DNA of 64,000 nt from Hydrogenophaga sp. BPS33 (GTDB taxonomy: Bacteria; Pseudomonadota; Gammaproteobacteria; Burkholderiales; Burkholderiaceae_C): the NCBI RefSeq assembly GCF_009859475.1, contig NZ_CP044550.1:1-64000 (forward strand). Reading direction: 5' to 3'. Of the stretch, positions 44,566-54,840 are shown one piece after another (within the stretch, counting starts at the first letter, position 1; each line of letters opens with the position of its first letter). Both the position numbers and the translations under genes were made by a program. The notes under the pieces are model-generated. The model saw nothing but the letters and a program-made list of their open reading frames with translations, did no database searches and was not told the origin of the DNA.

Positions 44566-45954
44566 TCAGTGCTGACGCGGAAACCGCAAACAAAACTGCG
44601 TTGTTCCTGCAGTCGATGTGACCGATACGCTCCCATCGTGAGCGAGCATGATGGCCTTGGTGATCGCCAATCCTAAACCTGCGCCATCCGAGGAGGGATG
44701 AGTGCGCGCCTTGTCCACACGATAGAACCGATCGAACAACCGTGGCAGATCAATGGCAGCAATGGCGTCGCCCGTATTGGTTATGCACAACGCAGTGCCA
44801 TTTTTCAGGGAATTGATGGTCACTTCAATCTCGCTACGAGGGCGTGAATGCCGCAGCGCGTTTGACAGCAGATTGCTGATGGCCCGCCGGATCATCAGGC
44901 GATCCCCCGCCACTGTGCCAGTTCCCACCACCCTAAGACAAACCACTTTCTCCTCAGCGACCGCATCGTAGAAATCCAGCAGGCTCGCCACCTCGGCTTC
45001 CAGCGCGATGCTTTCTCGATTCGGAAGTTCGATGCCGTGATCGGTTTTCGCCAGAAACAGCATGTCGGACACCATGCGCGCCAGGCGCTGGAGTTCCTCG
45101 GCATTGGAGGCGAGGATGTCTCGGTAGGTGTCCGGATCGCGGCGTTGCGAGAGGGATACCTGGGTCTGGGTCAACAAGTTGCTGATGGGTGTGCGCAGCT
45201 CATGAGCGAGGTCGCTTGAGAAATCCATCAGCTTCGCGAAATCCAACTCCAGTCGCTCCAGCATCGTGTTGAGGCTGTTGGCCAGTTCAGCCATTTCCAC
45301 AGGCACCGCCTCGATCGGCATCCGCTGGTCGAGCTTGTGGGCAGTTACCCTCAGGGCTCGCTCCTTCATGATCCGCAGCGGCGCCAGACCGCTGCGAGCG
45401 GCCCACCAACCCAGCAAACCACTGAGCAGGGTGGCGACCACCACGTAGATCGCCAACTGCTGGCGCAGAACCTGCATGAAATGGTTGTGGTGTTGGGTGT
45501 CCAGGGCGATTGTCAAGCGAATGCGCTCCACTGAACTTGCAAGTCTGTCAGGCACCTGAGCAGTCGACAGCACTGTGCTCATTCCGCGCAGTTGTCGTCC
45601 GCCATCGGCCCAATCGACGGGCTGGGCTGTGCCACTCCCTGCGGCGAGTTCAGTTGGGAAAGAAATGCTGCTCGACCCAAACAATTGCTCATTTCCACGT
45701 TTGATTTGGATGAACAGGCCGTAGTGGCCGTCCAGCAGTTCATTGAGCTTGTCAGAAAGCTCTGCAGCGTTTGGCGTCTCATTCACCATTTTCTGGATCA
45801 GATGGGCCTTGTCCTGCAGGTAGTCGCGGTCGAGTTCGACAAAGTGAAGGTGGGTCGACCACGCAACCAGGACCCCGAGGCCCAGGAGGACCGAGGCTGA
45901 AACCAGGGTGTACAGAAAGGTGAGGCGGGTGGTGAGGGTCAAGCGCCGGATCAT
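44566..45954 (-). CDS. cusS: Copper-responsive sensor histidine kinase CusS/CopS
   Basis: 462-aa heavy-metal sensor kinase. TM1 (LYTLVSASVLLGLGVLVAWS), a periplasmic sensor domain, TM2 (LAIYVVVATLLSGLLGWWAA), HAMP, then the H-box FSSDLAHELRTPISNLL and G boxes GAGLGLAITKAIMLAHDG. ATG 45954 overlaps the cusR stop. The 3' end has a decayed copy at 43636-43770. Confidence 0.9.
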   Translation of the reverse strand: MIRRLTLTTRLTFLYTLVSASVLLGLGVLVAWSTHLHFVELDRDYLQDKAHLIQKMVNETPNAAELSDKLNELLDGHYGLFIQIKRGNEQLFGSSSISFPTELAAGSGTAQPVDWADGGRQLRGMSTVLSTAQVPDRLASSVERIRLTIALDTQHHNHFMQVLRQQLAIYVVVATLLSGLLGWWAARSGLAPLRIMKERALRVTAHKLDQRMPIEAVPVEMAELANSLNTMLERLELDFAKLMDFSSDLAHELRTPISNLLTQTQVSLSQRRDPDTYRDILASNAEELQRLARMVSDMLFLAKTDHGIELPNRESIALEAEVASLLDFYDAVAEEKVVCLRVVGTGTVAGDRLMIRRAISNLLSNALRHSRPRSEIEVTINSLKNGTALCITNTGDAIAAIDLPRLFDRFYRVDKARTHPSSDGAGLGLAITKAIMLAHDGSVSVTSTAGTTQFCLRFPRQH

Positions 45955-46637
45955 CAGGGTGGCTCCGGCACTTCCAGCACGTAACCCATGCCGCGCACAG
46001 TCTGCAGCAGGCGGCATTCAAATCCGTCGTCCACCTTGGCACGCAGTCGCCGCATGGCCACCTCGATGACGTTGGTGTCGCTGTCGAAATTGACGTCCCA
46101 TACATGAGAAGCGATCAGCGAACGGGGCAGAACCTCACCAGCGCGGCGCATCAACAACTCCAGCAATCCAAACTCCTTGGCGGTCAGGTCAATGCGCTTG
46201 CCAGCGCGGGTGGCTCGACGGCGCAGCAAGTCCAGCTCCAGATCCGCGACCTGCAGGGTGGTCGGCTCCATTCCAGAACGCCCTCGACGCAGAAGAGTGC
46301 GAACTCTAGCCAGAAGCTCGGAGAACGAAAACGGTTTGACCAGATAGTCATCCGCACCCAGATCCAGTCCTTTGACGCGGTCGTCCACATGGTCTTTGGC
46401 GGTCAGTAACAACACCGGCATTTGGCGGCCTTGAGCGCGCAGCCCCTTGAGGATCTGCCATCCGCTCATGCCAGGAAGCATGACGTCCAGGATGATGAGG
46501 TCGTGGTCGCCCTCCAAGGCCTGGTGCAGCCCGTCAACCCCATTGGCGAGCCATTCCACGGCGTAGCCGGCCTCGCGCAGCCCCAGGCGGAGGTAGTCAC
46601 CCGTCTTGGGTTCGTCTTCAACGATCAGAATTTTCAC
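45954..46637 (-). CDS. cusR: Copper-responsive OmpR-family regulator CusR/CopR
   Basis: 227-aa response regulator: receiver with [12 protein letters not shown] and phospho-Asp in [13 protein letters not shown], Lys in [10 protein letters not shown], and an OmpR winged helix ([21 protein letters not shown]). GTG start at 46637. Divergent from the copper-oxidase operon across a copper-box-like site at 46688. A second site at 51772 suggests it also controls copK. Confidence 0.9.
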   Translation of the reverse strand: MKILIVEDEPKTGDYLRLGLREAGYAVEWLANGVDGLHQALEGDHDLIILDVMLPGMSGWQILKGLRAQGRQMPVLLLTAKDHVDDRVKGLDLGADDYLVKPFSFSELLARVRTLLRRGRSGMEPTTLQVADLELDLLRRRATRAGKRIDLTAKEFGLLELLMRRAGEVLPRSLIASHVWDVNFDSDTNVIEVAMRRLRAKVDDGFECRLLQTVRGMGYVLEVPEPP

Positions 46638-46687
46638 GTTCTCTCCTGACGCTATTTTCGCTGCCAGCGGCTGTTCGCAACCGAACC

Positions 46688-46704
46688 TGACAACTTTGTA
46701 ATGC
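46688..46704. promoter_or_regulatory. CusR/CopR box
   Basis: CTGACAACTTTGTAATG in the gap between cusR and the TolC-like gene has the TGACA-N4-TGTAAT form of OmpR-type copper-regulator boxes. It probably controls both directions. A related site occurs upstream of copK. Confidence 0.7.
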
Positions 46705-46777
46705 AAACGAAAGGCTCGCGACGGGGGGGGCTTTGCAAACTGCGTGCAGCTTGAAACGGTTGAACAGGAGCAAATCA

Positions 46778-47890
46778 GTGATTCATAGACGCAATTCCTC
46801 CCCAGCACTGAGAGCCATCGCTCTGGGTGTGCTGGCCCTTCCCTTGGTTGTGTCTGCGCAGATCGCACCGGCGCCCGCAGAAAAGAACTGGCGTGACGCC
46901 AACGACGCCGTGGGGCAGTACAAGCGTGGCCACGCAGACATTCTCAAATGGGAAAAAGAGAACATGCCCGCTGCGAAAGACCAGGAGCAGGCAGCCGCCA
47001 GTCTGAGCTTGATGACTTCAGAAGACGCTGTGCGCCAAGCCTGGCGGGCGCACCGCGAACTGGTCAAGCCCATGAACCGCATCGGTGACGCGAATGTGGA
47101 TCTGATCGCCAAAGGGCGGTGGACAGAGCTTGACCCGATGCTGCAGCGCCGTGTCGATGATCTGGACGAGTTGCTTGAAGTCGCCGTGCAGGGTCGCAAG
47201 GCGTGGCTTCAAGCGGTCGCGGCCCGCCAGGTGCTCAAGCAACACCGCGATGCCCAGGATGCGGCCGAGGCCGGAAACGAGTTGGGCCGCCGGATGGTGA
47301 GCGTGGGGAACTGGAGCAAGCTCCAGCAGGCCCAGGTTCAGCTGGCGCAGTCATCCGCCCAGATGAACGTGCGACGCGCGCAGTACGCCGCCACGCAGGC
47401 GGAGGCCGCTCTCATCAAGACGTTGCAACTCACGGGTATGCACACCGCAGTTTCCCTGCCTGAGCGATTGCCGGATCTGCCGGCTCAGGCCTTGTCGTCA
47501 CAGGTTCTTGATGGACGGGCTGCTGCTATTGCGGCCCAGTTGCCACGGGCAGAGGGGATGAGAAGCGGGGCCAATGCCCGTCTTGCGCGACAGGCGTACT
47601 TGTCCAGCCATGCCCTGGCCATGAGCGCCCGTGAGGAAGTGCTGAAGGTCCGCGAGTTCATCACCGAGGAAACCGTTCTTCACTACAACGGCATGCTCAA
47701 GAGCGTGTGGGACTTGTTGGGCGAGGTTTCCAGCCAGTCACAAGCGGTGGCCAGCGCTATCGAAGCACAGCGTGACTTCTGGATGGCAGAGACCGATCTG
47801 CAGTGGGTCCTTCAAGGAGGTGCCCCGGACAGTTTTGTTTCCCTGGGCGGGAGTGGTGGCGGTGAGCCCGCTGCTGCCGCAGCCCATTGA
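46778..47890 (+). CDS. TolC-like outer-membrane protein of the copper-oxidase operon
   Basis: 370-aa protein with signal peptide ([16 protein letters not shown]) and long helical segments ([45 protein letters not shown]) as in TolC-family proteins. It starts at GTG 46778 behind AGGAGCAAATCA. First in a rightward copper operon with a multicopper oxidase, cupredoxin and CusF-like protein. It is a diverged member, and the family call is moderately certain. Confidence 0.7.
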   Translation: MIHRRNSSPALRAIALGVLALPLVVSAQIAPAPAEKNWRDANDAVGQYKRGHADILKWEKENMPAAKDQEQAAASLSLMTSEDAVRQAWRAHRELVKPMNRIGDANVDLIAKGRWTELDPMLQRRVDDLDELLEVAVQGRKAWLQAVAARQVLKQHRDAQDAAEAGNELGRRMVSVGNWSKLQQAQVQLAQSSAQMNVRRAQYAATQAEAALIKTLQLTGMHTAVSLPERLPDLPAQALSSQVLDGRAAAIAAQLPRAEGMRSGANARLARQAYLSSHALAMSAREEVLKVREFITEETVLHYNGMLKSVWDLLGEVSSQSQAVASAIEAQRDFWMAETDLQWVLQGGAPDSFVSLGGSGGGEPAAAAAH

Positions 47891-47919
47891 TCGCATCGAA
47901 AGCATTGAAAGAAAATAGC

Positions 47920-49308
47920 ATGAGTCTCATCAATTCACGTCGTCAATTCTTCGCAGGTGCCGCCGCTTCGGTGGCCGGCCTGGCGGTGGCCCGGTCCGCC
48001 ATGGCCGCCTTGCCCGAACCCGTCTACGCGACGTCCGTGGGCACGGCGCCCCCTTTGGTGCCAACCACTGGCCGACCCTACAACCCGGTGGTGACGCTCA
48101 ACGGATGGACTTTGCCCTGGAAGATGAACAACGGCGTCAAGGAATTCCACCTGGTGGCCGAGCCGGTGGTGCGCGAAGTCTCACCGGGATTCAAGGTCAA
48201 CATGTGGGGCTACAACGGCCAGAGCCCGGGCCCGACGATTGAAGTGGTCGAGGGCGACCGCGTGCGCATCTTCGTCACCAACAAGCTTCCCGAGCACACC
48301 ACCATTCACTGGCACGGCCAACGCCTGCCCAATGGCATGGACGGTGTGGGCGGCCTGAACCAGCCGCAGATTCCCGTGGGCAAGACCTTCGTGTATGAGT
48401 TCGAAGCGCGCCGCCCGGGCACCTTCATGTACCACCCCCACGCGGACGAGATGGTCCAGATGGCCATGGGCATGATGGGCATGTGGGTCACCCACCCCAA
48501 GGCCAAGCACCCTCACATCAGCGAGGTTGACCGCGACTTCTGTTTCCTGCTCAATGCGTTTGATGTCGAGCCTGGCAGCAAGACGCCCAAAACCGCCACG
48601 ATGACCGACTTCAATATCTGGTGCATGAACAGCCGGGTGTTCCCTGCCATTGATACGCTCAACGTGCGTCTCAACGACCGGGTCAGGATTCGCGTGGGCA
48701 ACCTGACGATGACCAACCACCCGATTCACCTGCATGGACATGAGTTTCTTGTGACTGGAACCGACGGAGGCCCCACGCCACCGAACACGCGTTGGTACGA
48801 GGTGACGACCGACGTGGCCGTGGGACAGATGCGCCAGATCGAACTGATCGCCGATGAGGAAGGCGACTGGGCCCTGCACTGCCACAAGAGCCACCACACC
48901 ATGAACGCCATGGGTCACGACGTGCCCACCATGATCGGCGTGGACCACCGAGGGATGATCAACAAAATTCAGAAAGTGGTGCCCGACTACATGCTGATGG
49001 GCGAGCGCGGCATGGCCGACATGGGCGAAATGCAGATGCCCATTCCCGACAACACCGCTCCCATGATGACCGGCACAGGCCAGTTCGGACCGATCGAGAT
49101 GGGGGGCATGTTCACGGTGTTCAAGGTGCGCAAGGATCAGAAACCAGGCGACTACAAGGATCCGGGACCCTACAAATTCCCTGAGGGCACGGTCGCGCAG
49201 GAATGGACGGGTGCGCCGCTGCCTGCCGTCAGGTCAAAGGCCAGCGCAGACACGAGCCCGGCCAAGGCCACAGTGGTCAAGCCGAACGGCAAAGGCATGT
49301 CGCATTGA
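47920..49308 (+). CDS. Periplasmic multicopper oxidase
   Basis: 462-aa CopA/CueO-type oxidase. The Tat signal is SRRQFFAGAAASVAGLAVA. Copper ligands are all present: HWHGQRLPNG, YHPHADE, HPIHLHGH and HCHKSHHTMNAMGHD. A Met-rich segment follows (MADMGEMQMPIPDN). It would oxidise Cu(I) to less toxic Cu(II) in the periplasm. ATG 47920 is preferred because the Tat motif then lies at residue 7. Confidence 0.92.
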   Translation: MSLINSRRQFFAGAAASVAGLAVARSAMAALPEPVYATSVGTAPPLVPTTGRPYNPVVTLNGWTLPWKMNNGVKEFHLVAEPVVREVSPGFKVNMWGYNGQSPGPTIEVVEGDRVRIFVTNKLPEHTTIHWHGQRLPNGMDGVGGLNQPQIPVGKTFVYEFEARRPGTFMYHPHADEMVQMAMGMMGMWVTHPKAKHPHISEVDRDFCFLLNAFDVEPGSKTPKTATMTDFNIWCMNSRVFPAIDTLNVRLNDRVRIRVGNLTMTNHPIHLHGHEFLVTGTDGGPTPPNTRWYEVTTDVAVGQMRQIELIADEEGDWALHCHKSHHTMNAMGHDVPTMIGVDHRGMINKIQKVVPDYMLMGERGMADMGEMQMPIPDNTAPMMTGTGQFGPIEMGGMFTVFKVRKDQKPGDYKDPGPYKFPEGTVAQEWTGAPLPAVRSKASADTSPAKATVVKPNGKGMSH

Positions 49309-49373
49309 AGCTCGACCTTCTTACGCTTTCCCTCCCCGCCTGCTTTCTCAACCCACCAACTCAGAGAGTTCAA

Positions 49374-49865
49374 ATGACATTCACGCAAGCCCCTCTTTCC
49401 AAGCGCTCCAGTCTCTTGTTTGTCGCGGCCATTCTGGCTGCATCAGCGGCCACTGCGGCAGGCACGCACGGCGGAGGCCACGCCGAATCGCCTATTGGTG
49501 AGCCCGGTGTTGCCAGCAAGGTATCTCGAACGATTGAGGTCGATGCAGCCGACAGCATGCGCTTCACCCCGGCACTGGTGGCCGTCAAGAAGGGGGAAAC
49601 CATCCGCTTCGTCGTCACGAACTCCGGCAAGGTAGCGCACGAGTTCAGCTTGGGCACGGAAAAGGAGCTGAAGGAACACTACGAAGTCATGAAGAAGTTT
49701 CCGGGCATGGAGCACCAGGAGGCCAATAAAATTTCCTTGAAACCTGGGCAGAAAGGCGAGGTCATCTGGCGTTTCACGAAAGGCGGTGTCGTTGATTTTG
49801 CCTGCCTTCACCCCGGCCACTACGACGCAGGCATGAAGGGTCAGATCAAAGTGACCAACAAGTAG
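49374..49865 (+). CDS. Cupredoxin-domain copper protein
   Basis: 163-aa exported protein with a signal peptide (SLLFVAAILAASAATAAG) and a C-terminal cupredoxin fold. Type 1 copper ligands fit: His in KVAHEFSLG, and Cys, His and Met in FACLHPGHYDAGM. A linker HGGGH follows the signal. Same operon as the multicopper oxidase; a likely electron or copper carrier to it. Confidence 0.88.
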   Translation: MTFTQAPLSKRSSLLFVAAILAASAATAAGTHGGGHAESPIGEPGVASKVSRTIEVDAADSMRFTPALVAVKKGETIRFVVTNSGKVAHEFSLGTEKELKEHYEVMKKFPGMEHQEANKISLKPGQKGEVIWRFTKGGVVDFACLHPGHYDAGMKGQIKVTNK

Positions 49866-49922
49866 GTCAGCAAGCCAACTGCCCCGGCTGCTCACTGCAA
49901 CATCTGATTGAAGGAACATCAC

Positions 49923-50264
49923 ATGAAAAAACTCAACCTGAGTCTGGCCGCTTCAGTGGCCGCTCTTTCCTTTGCCCTCGCCGGGCCCGCGCTGGCGCAA
50001 ATGACCATGGACAACAACAAGATGGGTATGACGGCAGCACCGGGTATGACCGACGGCGAAATTCGCAAGATCGACAAAGAAAACGGCAAGATCACGATCA
50101 AGCACGGCGAGATCAAGCACATGGACATGCCCCCGATGACCATGGTTTTCACGGTCAAGGACAAGGCCGTCCTGGATAAGGTTAAGGTGGGGGAGAAGGT
50201 TCAGTTCATCGTCATTAAAGACGCAGGCAAGATGGTCGTCACCGACATTCAACCCGGTAAGTGA
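49923..50264 (+). CDS. CusF-like copper-binding protein (second copy)
   Basis: 113-aa exported protein (signal LSLAASVAALSFALAGPALAQ). CusF site: His in TIKHGEI, followed by HMDMPPMTMVF, where the usual Trp is replaced by Met or His near position 66 (compare NWPPMTM in the copy at 32417). Last gene of the operon before a terminator. Confidence 0.85.
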   Translation: MKKLNLSLAASVAALSFALAGPALAQMTMDNNKMGMTAAPGMTDGEIRKIDKENGKITIKHGEIKHMDMPPMTMVFTVKDKAVLDKVKVGEKVQFIVIKDAGKMVVTDIQPGK

Positions 50265-50303
50265 GCTGACTGGCCGACATATTAAGACGGCTCTCGTGCA
50301 GGA

Positions 50304-50335
50304 CTCGGTTGCTTCAACCGAGCCCCGCCTTTTTG
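50304..50335 (+). terminator. Rho-independent terminator
   Basis: CTCGGTT-GCTTC-AACCGAG hairpin followed by CCCCGCCTTTTT, 40 bp after the CusF-like gene. It probably ends the copper-oxidase operon. Confidence 0.75.
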
Positions 50336-50377
50336 CTCACTCGGCTTGATGGCTGAGCAAAGGGCTGCGCCGGGGTC

Positions 50378-50830
50378 TCACGCGCAAGCGCTGGGGTTGG
50401 CACTCGACGGGACGTCTTCCTTCAAGGCCGCGATCAGCGGGCATCGCACCTTGCCCCTGGATGCGCCACACAGGCGAATCAATCCCTCGAGCACCCCTTC
50501 CATTCGGCGCAAGTCCTCCAGCTTGGCACGGACGTCCACAAGCTTGGCCTGCGCTTTGGTTCGGGCCTGGGCACAACTGGTGCCGTCTTCGAGCTGCAGT
50601 AACTCGGCTATCTCATCCAGGCTGAATCCCAGACGTTGCGCCGACTTGATGAAATGCAGTCGAGAGCGATCCTCTTCTGCGTAGCGCCGAATTCCGCCAG
50701 ATGGCCGCTGCGGCTCAGGCATCAATCCCTTGCGTTGGTAGAAGCGGATGGTCTCGACATTGACGTCAGCTGCTTTGGCCAATCCGCCAATCGTCATGCC
50801 GGGCTCGGCGGGTCTGTGGGTATCGTTCAT
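50378..50830 (-). CDS. merR: Mercury-responsive regulator MerR
   Basis: 150-aa Mer[29 protein letters not shown] and Hg(II) ligands Cys86, Cys121 and Cys130, with the same 35/9 spacing as the canonical Cys82-117-126. Divergent from merT across a classical mer operator. ATG 50830 removes a non-homologous upstream extension. Confidence 0.93.
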   Translation of the reverse strand: MNDTHRPAEPGMTIGGLAKAADVNVETIRFYQRKGLMPEPQRPSGGIRRYAEEDRSRLHFIKSAQRLGFSLDEIAELLQLEDGTSCAQARTKAQAKLVDVRAKLEDLRRMEGVLEGLIRLCGASRGKVRCPLIAALKEDVPSSANPSACA

Positions 50831-50835
50831 GTCGC

Positions 50836-50866
50836 TTGACTCCGTACTTGGGTACGGCGTTAAGGT
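50836..50866 (+). promoter_or_regulatory. mer promoter/operator
   Basis: -35 TTGACT and -10 TAAGGT are separated by 19 bp holding the dyad CCGTACTTGGGTACGG, as in Tn21-type mer promoters. It is 6 bp upstream of the merR start and drives merT rightward. Confidence 0.93.
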
Positions 50867-50872
50867 TATCCC

Positions 50873-51247
50873 ATGCCATCTCATCCCACCACCTCCGATT
50901 CGGCAACCAGGCATGGCGGCAAAGCACTGCTGGCCGGCGGTCTTGCTGCACTGTTCGCATCGGCCTGCTGCCTCGGCCCACTGGTATTGATCATGGCGGG
51001 CATCTCGGGCGCATGGATCAGCCATCTGGCGGCATTGGAGCCCTATCAACCGCTGTTCATGGGTGCTTCGCTGGTGGCGCTGTTCTTTGCTGCAAGAAAA
51101 ATATGGAGGCCTGCAGCTGCATGCGAACCGGGCCAGGTGTGTGCGACTCCCAGCATCAATCGCACTTACAAATTTCTGTTCGGTGTCGTGTTGCTGCTGC
51201 TCGTCGCCGCGATGGGATTCCCGCTGATTGCCTCCTGGTTCTATTGA
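50873..51247 (+). CDS. merT: Mercuric ion transporter MerT
   Basis: 124-aa, three-TM Hg(II) importer. First TM Cys pair at residues 32-33 ([19 protein letters not shown]), second pair in ACEPGQVC on the cytoplasmic loop. Overlaps merP (TGATG). Imports Hg(II) for reduction, but no merA is encoded in this operon. Confidence 0.92.
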   Translation: MPSHPTTSDSATRHGGKALLAGGLAALFASACCLGPLVLIMAGISGAWISHLAALEPYQPLFMGASLVALFFAARKIWRPAAACEPGQVCATPSINRTYKFLFGVVLLLLVAAMGFPLIASWFY

Positions 51248-51543
51248 TGAAAGGCTTGCCTGTGAAACGCATCTTGATCGCTGCCGGGTTTGCGCTGAGT
51301 GTGCCTGTGTGGGCAGCGCAGAAGACCGCCACGCTCGCTGTCCCCGGCATGTCCTGCGCCACCTGCCCCATCACGATCAAGATGGCTCTGATGAAATTGG
51401 GCGGCGTGGTCAACGTGACTTCCAACCTCGGAAAGAGCGAGACCACGGTGGTTTACGACGATGCCCGGGTGTCATTAGAGGCACTGACGCAGGCGACCAA
51501 GAACGCCGGCTTCCCGTCAACCGTCACTGGAGTCAAACCGTGA
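51247..51543 (+). CDS. merP: Periplasmic mercury-binding protein MerP
   Basis: 98-aa exported HMA-fold protein with a signal ending PVWAAQ and the binding motif [12 protein letters not shown] (Cys37 and Cys40). An alternative start is GTG 51262. Passes Hg(II) to MerT. Confidence 0.92.
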   Translation: MKGLPVKRILIAAGFALSVPVWAAQKTATLAVPGMSCATCPITIKMALMKLGGVVNVTSNLGKSETTVVYDDARVSLEALTQATKNAGFPSTVTGVKP

Positions 51544-51764
51544 TCGAGGTGGTTCTGACTTCGGTGTTGACCTGTCCGCAATGTGGGCACGCCAGAACCG
51601 AAACCATGCCCACCGATGCCTGTCAGTGGTTTTATGAATGTGAAGGGTGCCACGCGGTCCTTCGTCCCAAGACGGGTGACTGCTGCGTGTTTTGCTCTTA
51701 CGGAACGGTGCGGTGCCCACCGATGCAAGATGGACGGCAATCTGGTTGCGGCAAGGCCTCCTGA
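51540..51764 (+). CDS. GDCCVxC-motif small protein of the mer operon
   Basis: 74-aa Cys-rich protein. CPQC (12-15), CEGC (34-37) and the family signature GDCCVFCSYGT (46 on). GTG start overlaps the merP stop (GTGA). Small GDCCVxC proteins occur in mer and other thiol-linked loci; their function is unknown, presumably metal or thiol handling. It occupies the place where merA or merC is usual. Confidence 0.8.
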   Translation: MIEVVLTSVLTCPQCGHARTETMPTDACQWFYECEGCHAVLRPKTGDCCVFCSYGTVRCPPMQDGRQSGCGKAS

Positions 51765-51771
51765 CTCTGCG

Positions 51772-51788
51772 CTGACCAAGATGTAATG
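51772..51788 (+). promoter_or_regulatory. CusR/CopR box upstream of copK
   Basis: CTGACCAAGATGTAATG matches the site at 46688-46704 at 12 of 17 positions, including CTGAC and TGTAATG. It lies 100 bp upstream of copK. Confidence 0.6.
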
Positions 51789-51887
51789 CATTCGCAAGCT
51801 GCGGGTCAGGAGTGCTTCGCTACATTGAACTCGTACGCTGTACCACATTGATTCAGTCGAACTATGTGATTCTCAAAGGAGACCTTC

Positions 51888-52172
51888 ATGATTCGCAAGC
51901 TCAGCATTCTCGCCCTCTCAATAGCCGCATTGGCCCCGGCCTTCGCGATGGACGCCGCCAGGTCCGAGGCCAAGCAGGTCATTGCACTGCAAAACGGTGA
52001 AACGCTCTACATCTTCAAGGACGGGTTGATGGCGAAAGAAAGCAAGTTTGGACGTGCGATTCACCTCGCCAAGGGTGAGGTCGTTCAGACCGCCGATGGG
52101 AAAAGCATCACGACCGTGGGCAATGAAGTCGCACGGTTGTTTTCTCTGCTCAACAAAGGCCACCAAAACTAA
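51888..52172 (+). CDS. copK: CopK-like periplasmic copper-response protein
   Basis: 94-aa exported protein (signal LSILALSIAALAPAFA). Aligns with CopK of Cupriavidus by LQNGETLYIFKDGLMAKESKFG, then GKSI, GNEVARL and KGH. Most Met residues reported to bind Cu(I) in CopK are replaced (AIHLAKGEVV where CopK has a Met-rich SMNMPEGKVM). The start follows AAAGGAGACCTTC. Copper binding may be weaker or different. Confidence 0.75.
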   Translation: MIRKLSILALSIAALAPAFAMDAARSEAKQVIALQNGETLYIFKDGLMAKESKFGRAIHLAKGEVVQTADGKSITTVGNEVARLFSLLNKGHQN

Positions 52173-52288
52173 GGCTGAGGCGCCTGAACTCCCGCGGTGA
52201 AGACTTCACTGCATGCGAGCCAAACTTTCAAGACCTTCTCGGCAGTGCTGGCGGGCAGGTCTTTTCCATTTGGACGGCTTTGCCTCCG

Positions 52289-54658
52289 TCAACCTTCCCG
52301 GATGACCGCGCCGCGCAACCGCAGCGCGTTGCCGATCACCGAGGCCGAGCTCAGGCTCATGGCCAGCGCGGCGATCATGGGTGACAGCAGCCAGCCGGTG
52401 AACGGGTACAGCAAGCCCGCGGCCAGCGGAATGCCCAGGGCGTTGTAGACGAAGGCGAACGCCAGGTTCTGCTTCATGTTGGCCACCGTCGCCACCGAGA
52501 GCGCGCGGGCCGTGGCAATGCCGCGCAGATCGCCCTTGACCAGCGTGAGCTGGGCGCTGTTCATCGCCACGTCGGTGCCTGTGCCCATGGCAATGCCCAC
52601 ATCGGCGCGGGCCAGTGCGGGCGCGTCGTTGATGCCGTCCCCGGCCATCGCGACCACGCGGCCCTGCGCCTGGAGTGTCTCGACCAGCTGGAGTTTGTCG
52701 GCGGGTTTCACTTCACCGTGAACCTCGTCGATGCCCAGGCGTTGGCCCACGGAACGCGCAGTGGTCAGGCCGTCGCCGGTGGCCATGATCACGCGGATGT
52801 TCGCCTGGCGCAGCGACACGAGCGCAGCGGCCGTGGTGGCTTTGACCGGGTCGGACACGGCGAGCAGACCGGCCAGTGCCTTGTCCACCGCGAGAAACAT
52901 GACGCTGGCGCCCTGTGCGCGCAGCGCTTCGGCCTGGGTGGCCAGCGGCGCCACGTCCACGCCTTGCTGTTGCATCAGCGCGGTGTTGCCCAAGGCCAGG
53001 GACTTGGCGCTCACCACGCCCTTCACGCCGATGCCGGACGCGGAGTCGAACTGCTCGGGCTTGTCGAGCGTGAGTCCCTGTTGCTTCGCTGCCGCCACGA
53101 TGGCGGCGGCCAGTGGGTGTTCGCTGCCCTGGTCCAGGCTGGCGGCGAGACGCAAGACCTCGTCTTCGGGGACGTTTCCGTGCCCGATGGCACGCTCGAA
53201 GGTGGGGCGCCCTTCGGTCAGCGTGCCGGTCTTGTCGACGATCAGCGTGTCGACCTTGCGCAGGTTTTCGATGGCGGCGGCGTCGCGGAACAGGACCCCG
53301 TTGGTGGCGCCGCGCCCGGTCGCCACCATGATGGACATGGGTGTGGCCAGGCCCAAGGCGCAAGGGCACGCGATGATCAACACGGCCACCGCGTTGATGA
53401 GGGCATAGACCCAGCTCGGCTCGGGGCCAAAGTAGCCCCAGCCGAAGAAGGTCAGCAGCGCCGCCGCCACGACACCCACCACGAAGTAGCCTGCCACCTG
53501 GTCGGCTATGCGCTGCATCGGCGCGCGCGAGCGCTGTGCCATGGCGACCATCTGCACGATCTGCGAGAGCACGGTGTCCGAGCCGACGTGTTCGGAGCGC
53601 ATCACCAGGGCGCCGCTGGTGTTGAGCGTGGCGCCGATCAGCTTGTCACCGACCCGCTTGGTCACCGGCAGTGGCTCGCCGGTGAGCATCGATTCATCGA
53701 GCGCGCTGCTGCCCTCGACCACGGTACCGTCGGTGGGCACCTTCTCGCCGGGGCGCACACGCAGCAGGTCGCCCACATGCACATGGGCCAGCGGCACGTC
53801 TTCTTCCTGGCCGTCGGCCGAGATGCGCCGCGCGGTCTTGGGCGCCAGGCCCAGCAGCGAGCGGATCGCCGCCGAGGTTTGTGAGCGCGCCTTGAGCTCC
53901 AGCAGTTGGCCGAGCAGGGTCAGCGAGATGATCACCGCCGCCGCTTCGAAGTACACCGCGACCCGCCCCATCGAGACAAAGGAGTCGGGGAACACCTGCG
54001 GCGCCACCGTGGCCACCACGCTGTAGACGAACGCCGCGCCCGTGCCCAGGCTGATCAGCGTCCACATGTTGGGGCTGCGGTTCGCGATCGACTGCGCGCC
54101 GCGCACGAAGAACGGCCAGCCGGCCCACAGCACGATCGGCACGGTCAGCACCAGCTCCACCCAGCTCTGCGTGGCCATGTCGAACCAGCCGAGCTGGTGA
54201 CCGAACATCGCCAGCACGGTGACCACCACCGTGAGCGGCAAGGTCCACCAGAACCGGCGCTGGAAATCCACCAGTTCCGGGTTCTCGTCGGCGCCCAGTT
54301 CGGGCATGACCGGTTCCAGCGACATGCCGCATTTGGGGCAGTTGCCCGGGTGGTCCTGCCGGATCTCCGGGTGCATGGGGCAGGTGTAGATCGTGCCGGG
54401 CTTAGCCTCAGGAGCGGGGGCCGGGGCCGCTCGACGCCCCGCTTCGGTTTGAACGAATTCGGCCGGTTCGGCAGCAAACCGAGTCAGGCACTTCGCACTG
54501 CAGAAATAGTGGCGTTTCCCTGCGTGTCCCAGGTGATGCGGCGACTGCTCGGTGACCGCCATCCCGCACACTGGGTCTTTCAGTCCGTCTGATGGAAGCA
54601 GTGGTTTGGGCGCGCCGTGGTGGTGGCCCGCATGGTCGTGTTGTGCTTGTGGTCCCAC
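52289..54658 (-). CDS. copA: Copper-translocating P1B-type ATPase
   Basis: 789-aa ATPase. An N-terminal His-rich stretch (HDHAGHHHG) is followed by a YHS domain ([18 protein letters not shown]), a heavy-metal-binding motif ([22 protein letters not shown]), TMs with the CPC motif ([13 protein letters not shown]), phosphorylation site DKTGTLTEG and hinge [13 protein letters not shown] start at 54658 behind GGAAGGAAAAGAC; the longer frame upstream reads low-complexity sequence. Exports Cu(I) to the periplasm. Confidence 0.92.
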   Translation of the reverse strand: MGPQAQHDHAGHHHGAPKPLLPSDGLKDPVCGMAVTEQSPHHLGHAGKRHYFCSAKCLTRFAAEPAEFVQTEAGRRAAPAPAPEAKPGTIYTCPMHPEIRQDHPGNCPKCGMSLEPVMPELGADENPELVDFQRRFWWTLPLTVVVTVLAMFGHQLGWFDMATQSWVELVLTVPIVLWAGWPFFVRGAQSIANRSPNMWTLISLGTGAAFVYSVVATVAPQVFPDSFVSMGRVAVYFEAAAVIISLTLLGQLLELKARSQTSAAIRSLLGLAPKTARRISADGQEEDVPLAHVHVGDLLRVRPGEKVPTDGTVVEGSSALDESMLTGEPLPVTKRVGDKLIGATLNTSGALVMRSEHVGSDTVLSQIVQMVAMAQRSRAPMQRIADQVAGYFVVGVVAAALLTFFGWGYFGPEPSWVYALINAVAVLIIACPCALGLATPMSIMVATGRGATNGVLFRDAAAIENLRKVDTLIVDKTGTLTEGRPTFERAIGHGNVPEDEVLRLAASLDQGSEHPLAAAIVAAAKQQGLTLDKPEQFDSASGIGVKGVVSAKSLALGNTALMQQQGVDVAPLATQAEALRAQGASVMFLAVDKALAGLLAVSDPVKATTAAALVSLRQANIRVIMATGDGLTTARSVGQRLGIDEVHGEVKPADKLQLVETLQAQGRVVAMAGDGINDAPALARADVGIAMGTGTDVAMNSAQLTLVKGDLRGIATARALSVATVANMKQNLAFAFVYNALGIPLAAGLLYPFTGWLLSPMIAALAMSLSSASVIGNALRLRGAVIREG

Positions 54659-54840
54659 GTCTTTTCCTTCCAGAAGATTTCGCGCCTCCCGTGGGGCTGA
54701 TTGCCCACCGACGGGCGGGATTACTTGGACACGACTTCGTCCTTTCGTCGAGGCGGCAGCAGGTTGAAGCGGGCCTCGCGCGAGCAGCCCCGAAGCGAAT
54801 GCCGGGTTATTGGCTCTACATTCCCGGGACGGGCGCCGCA

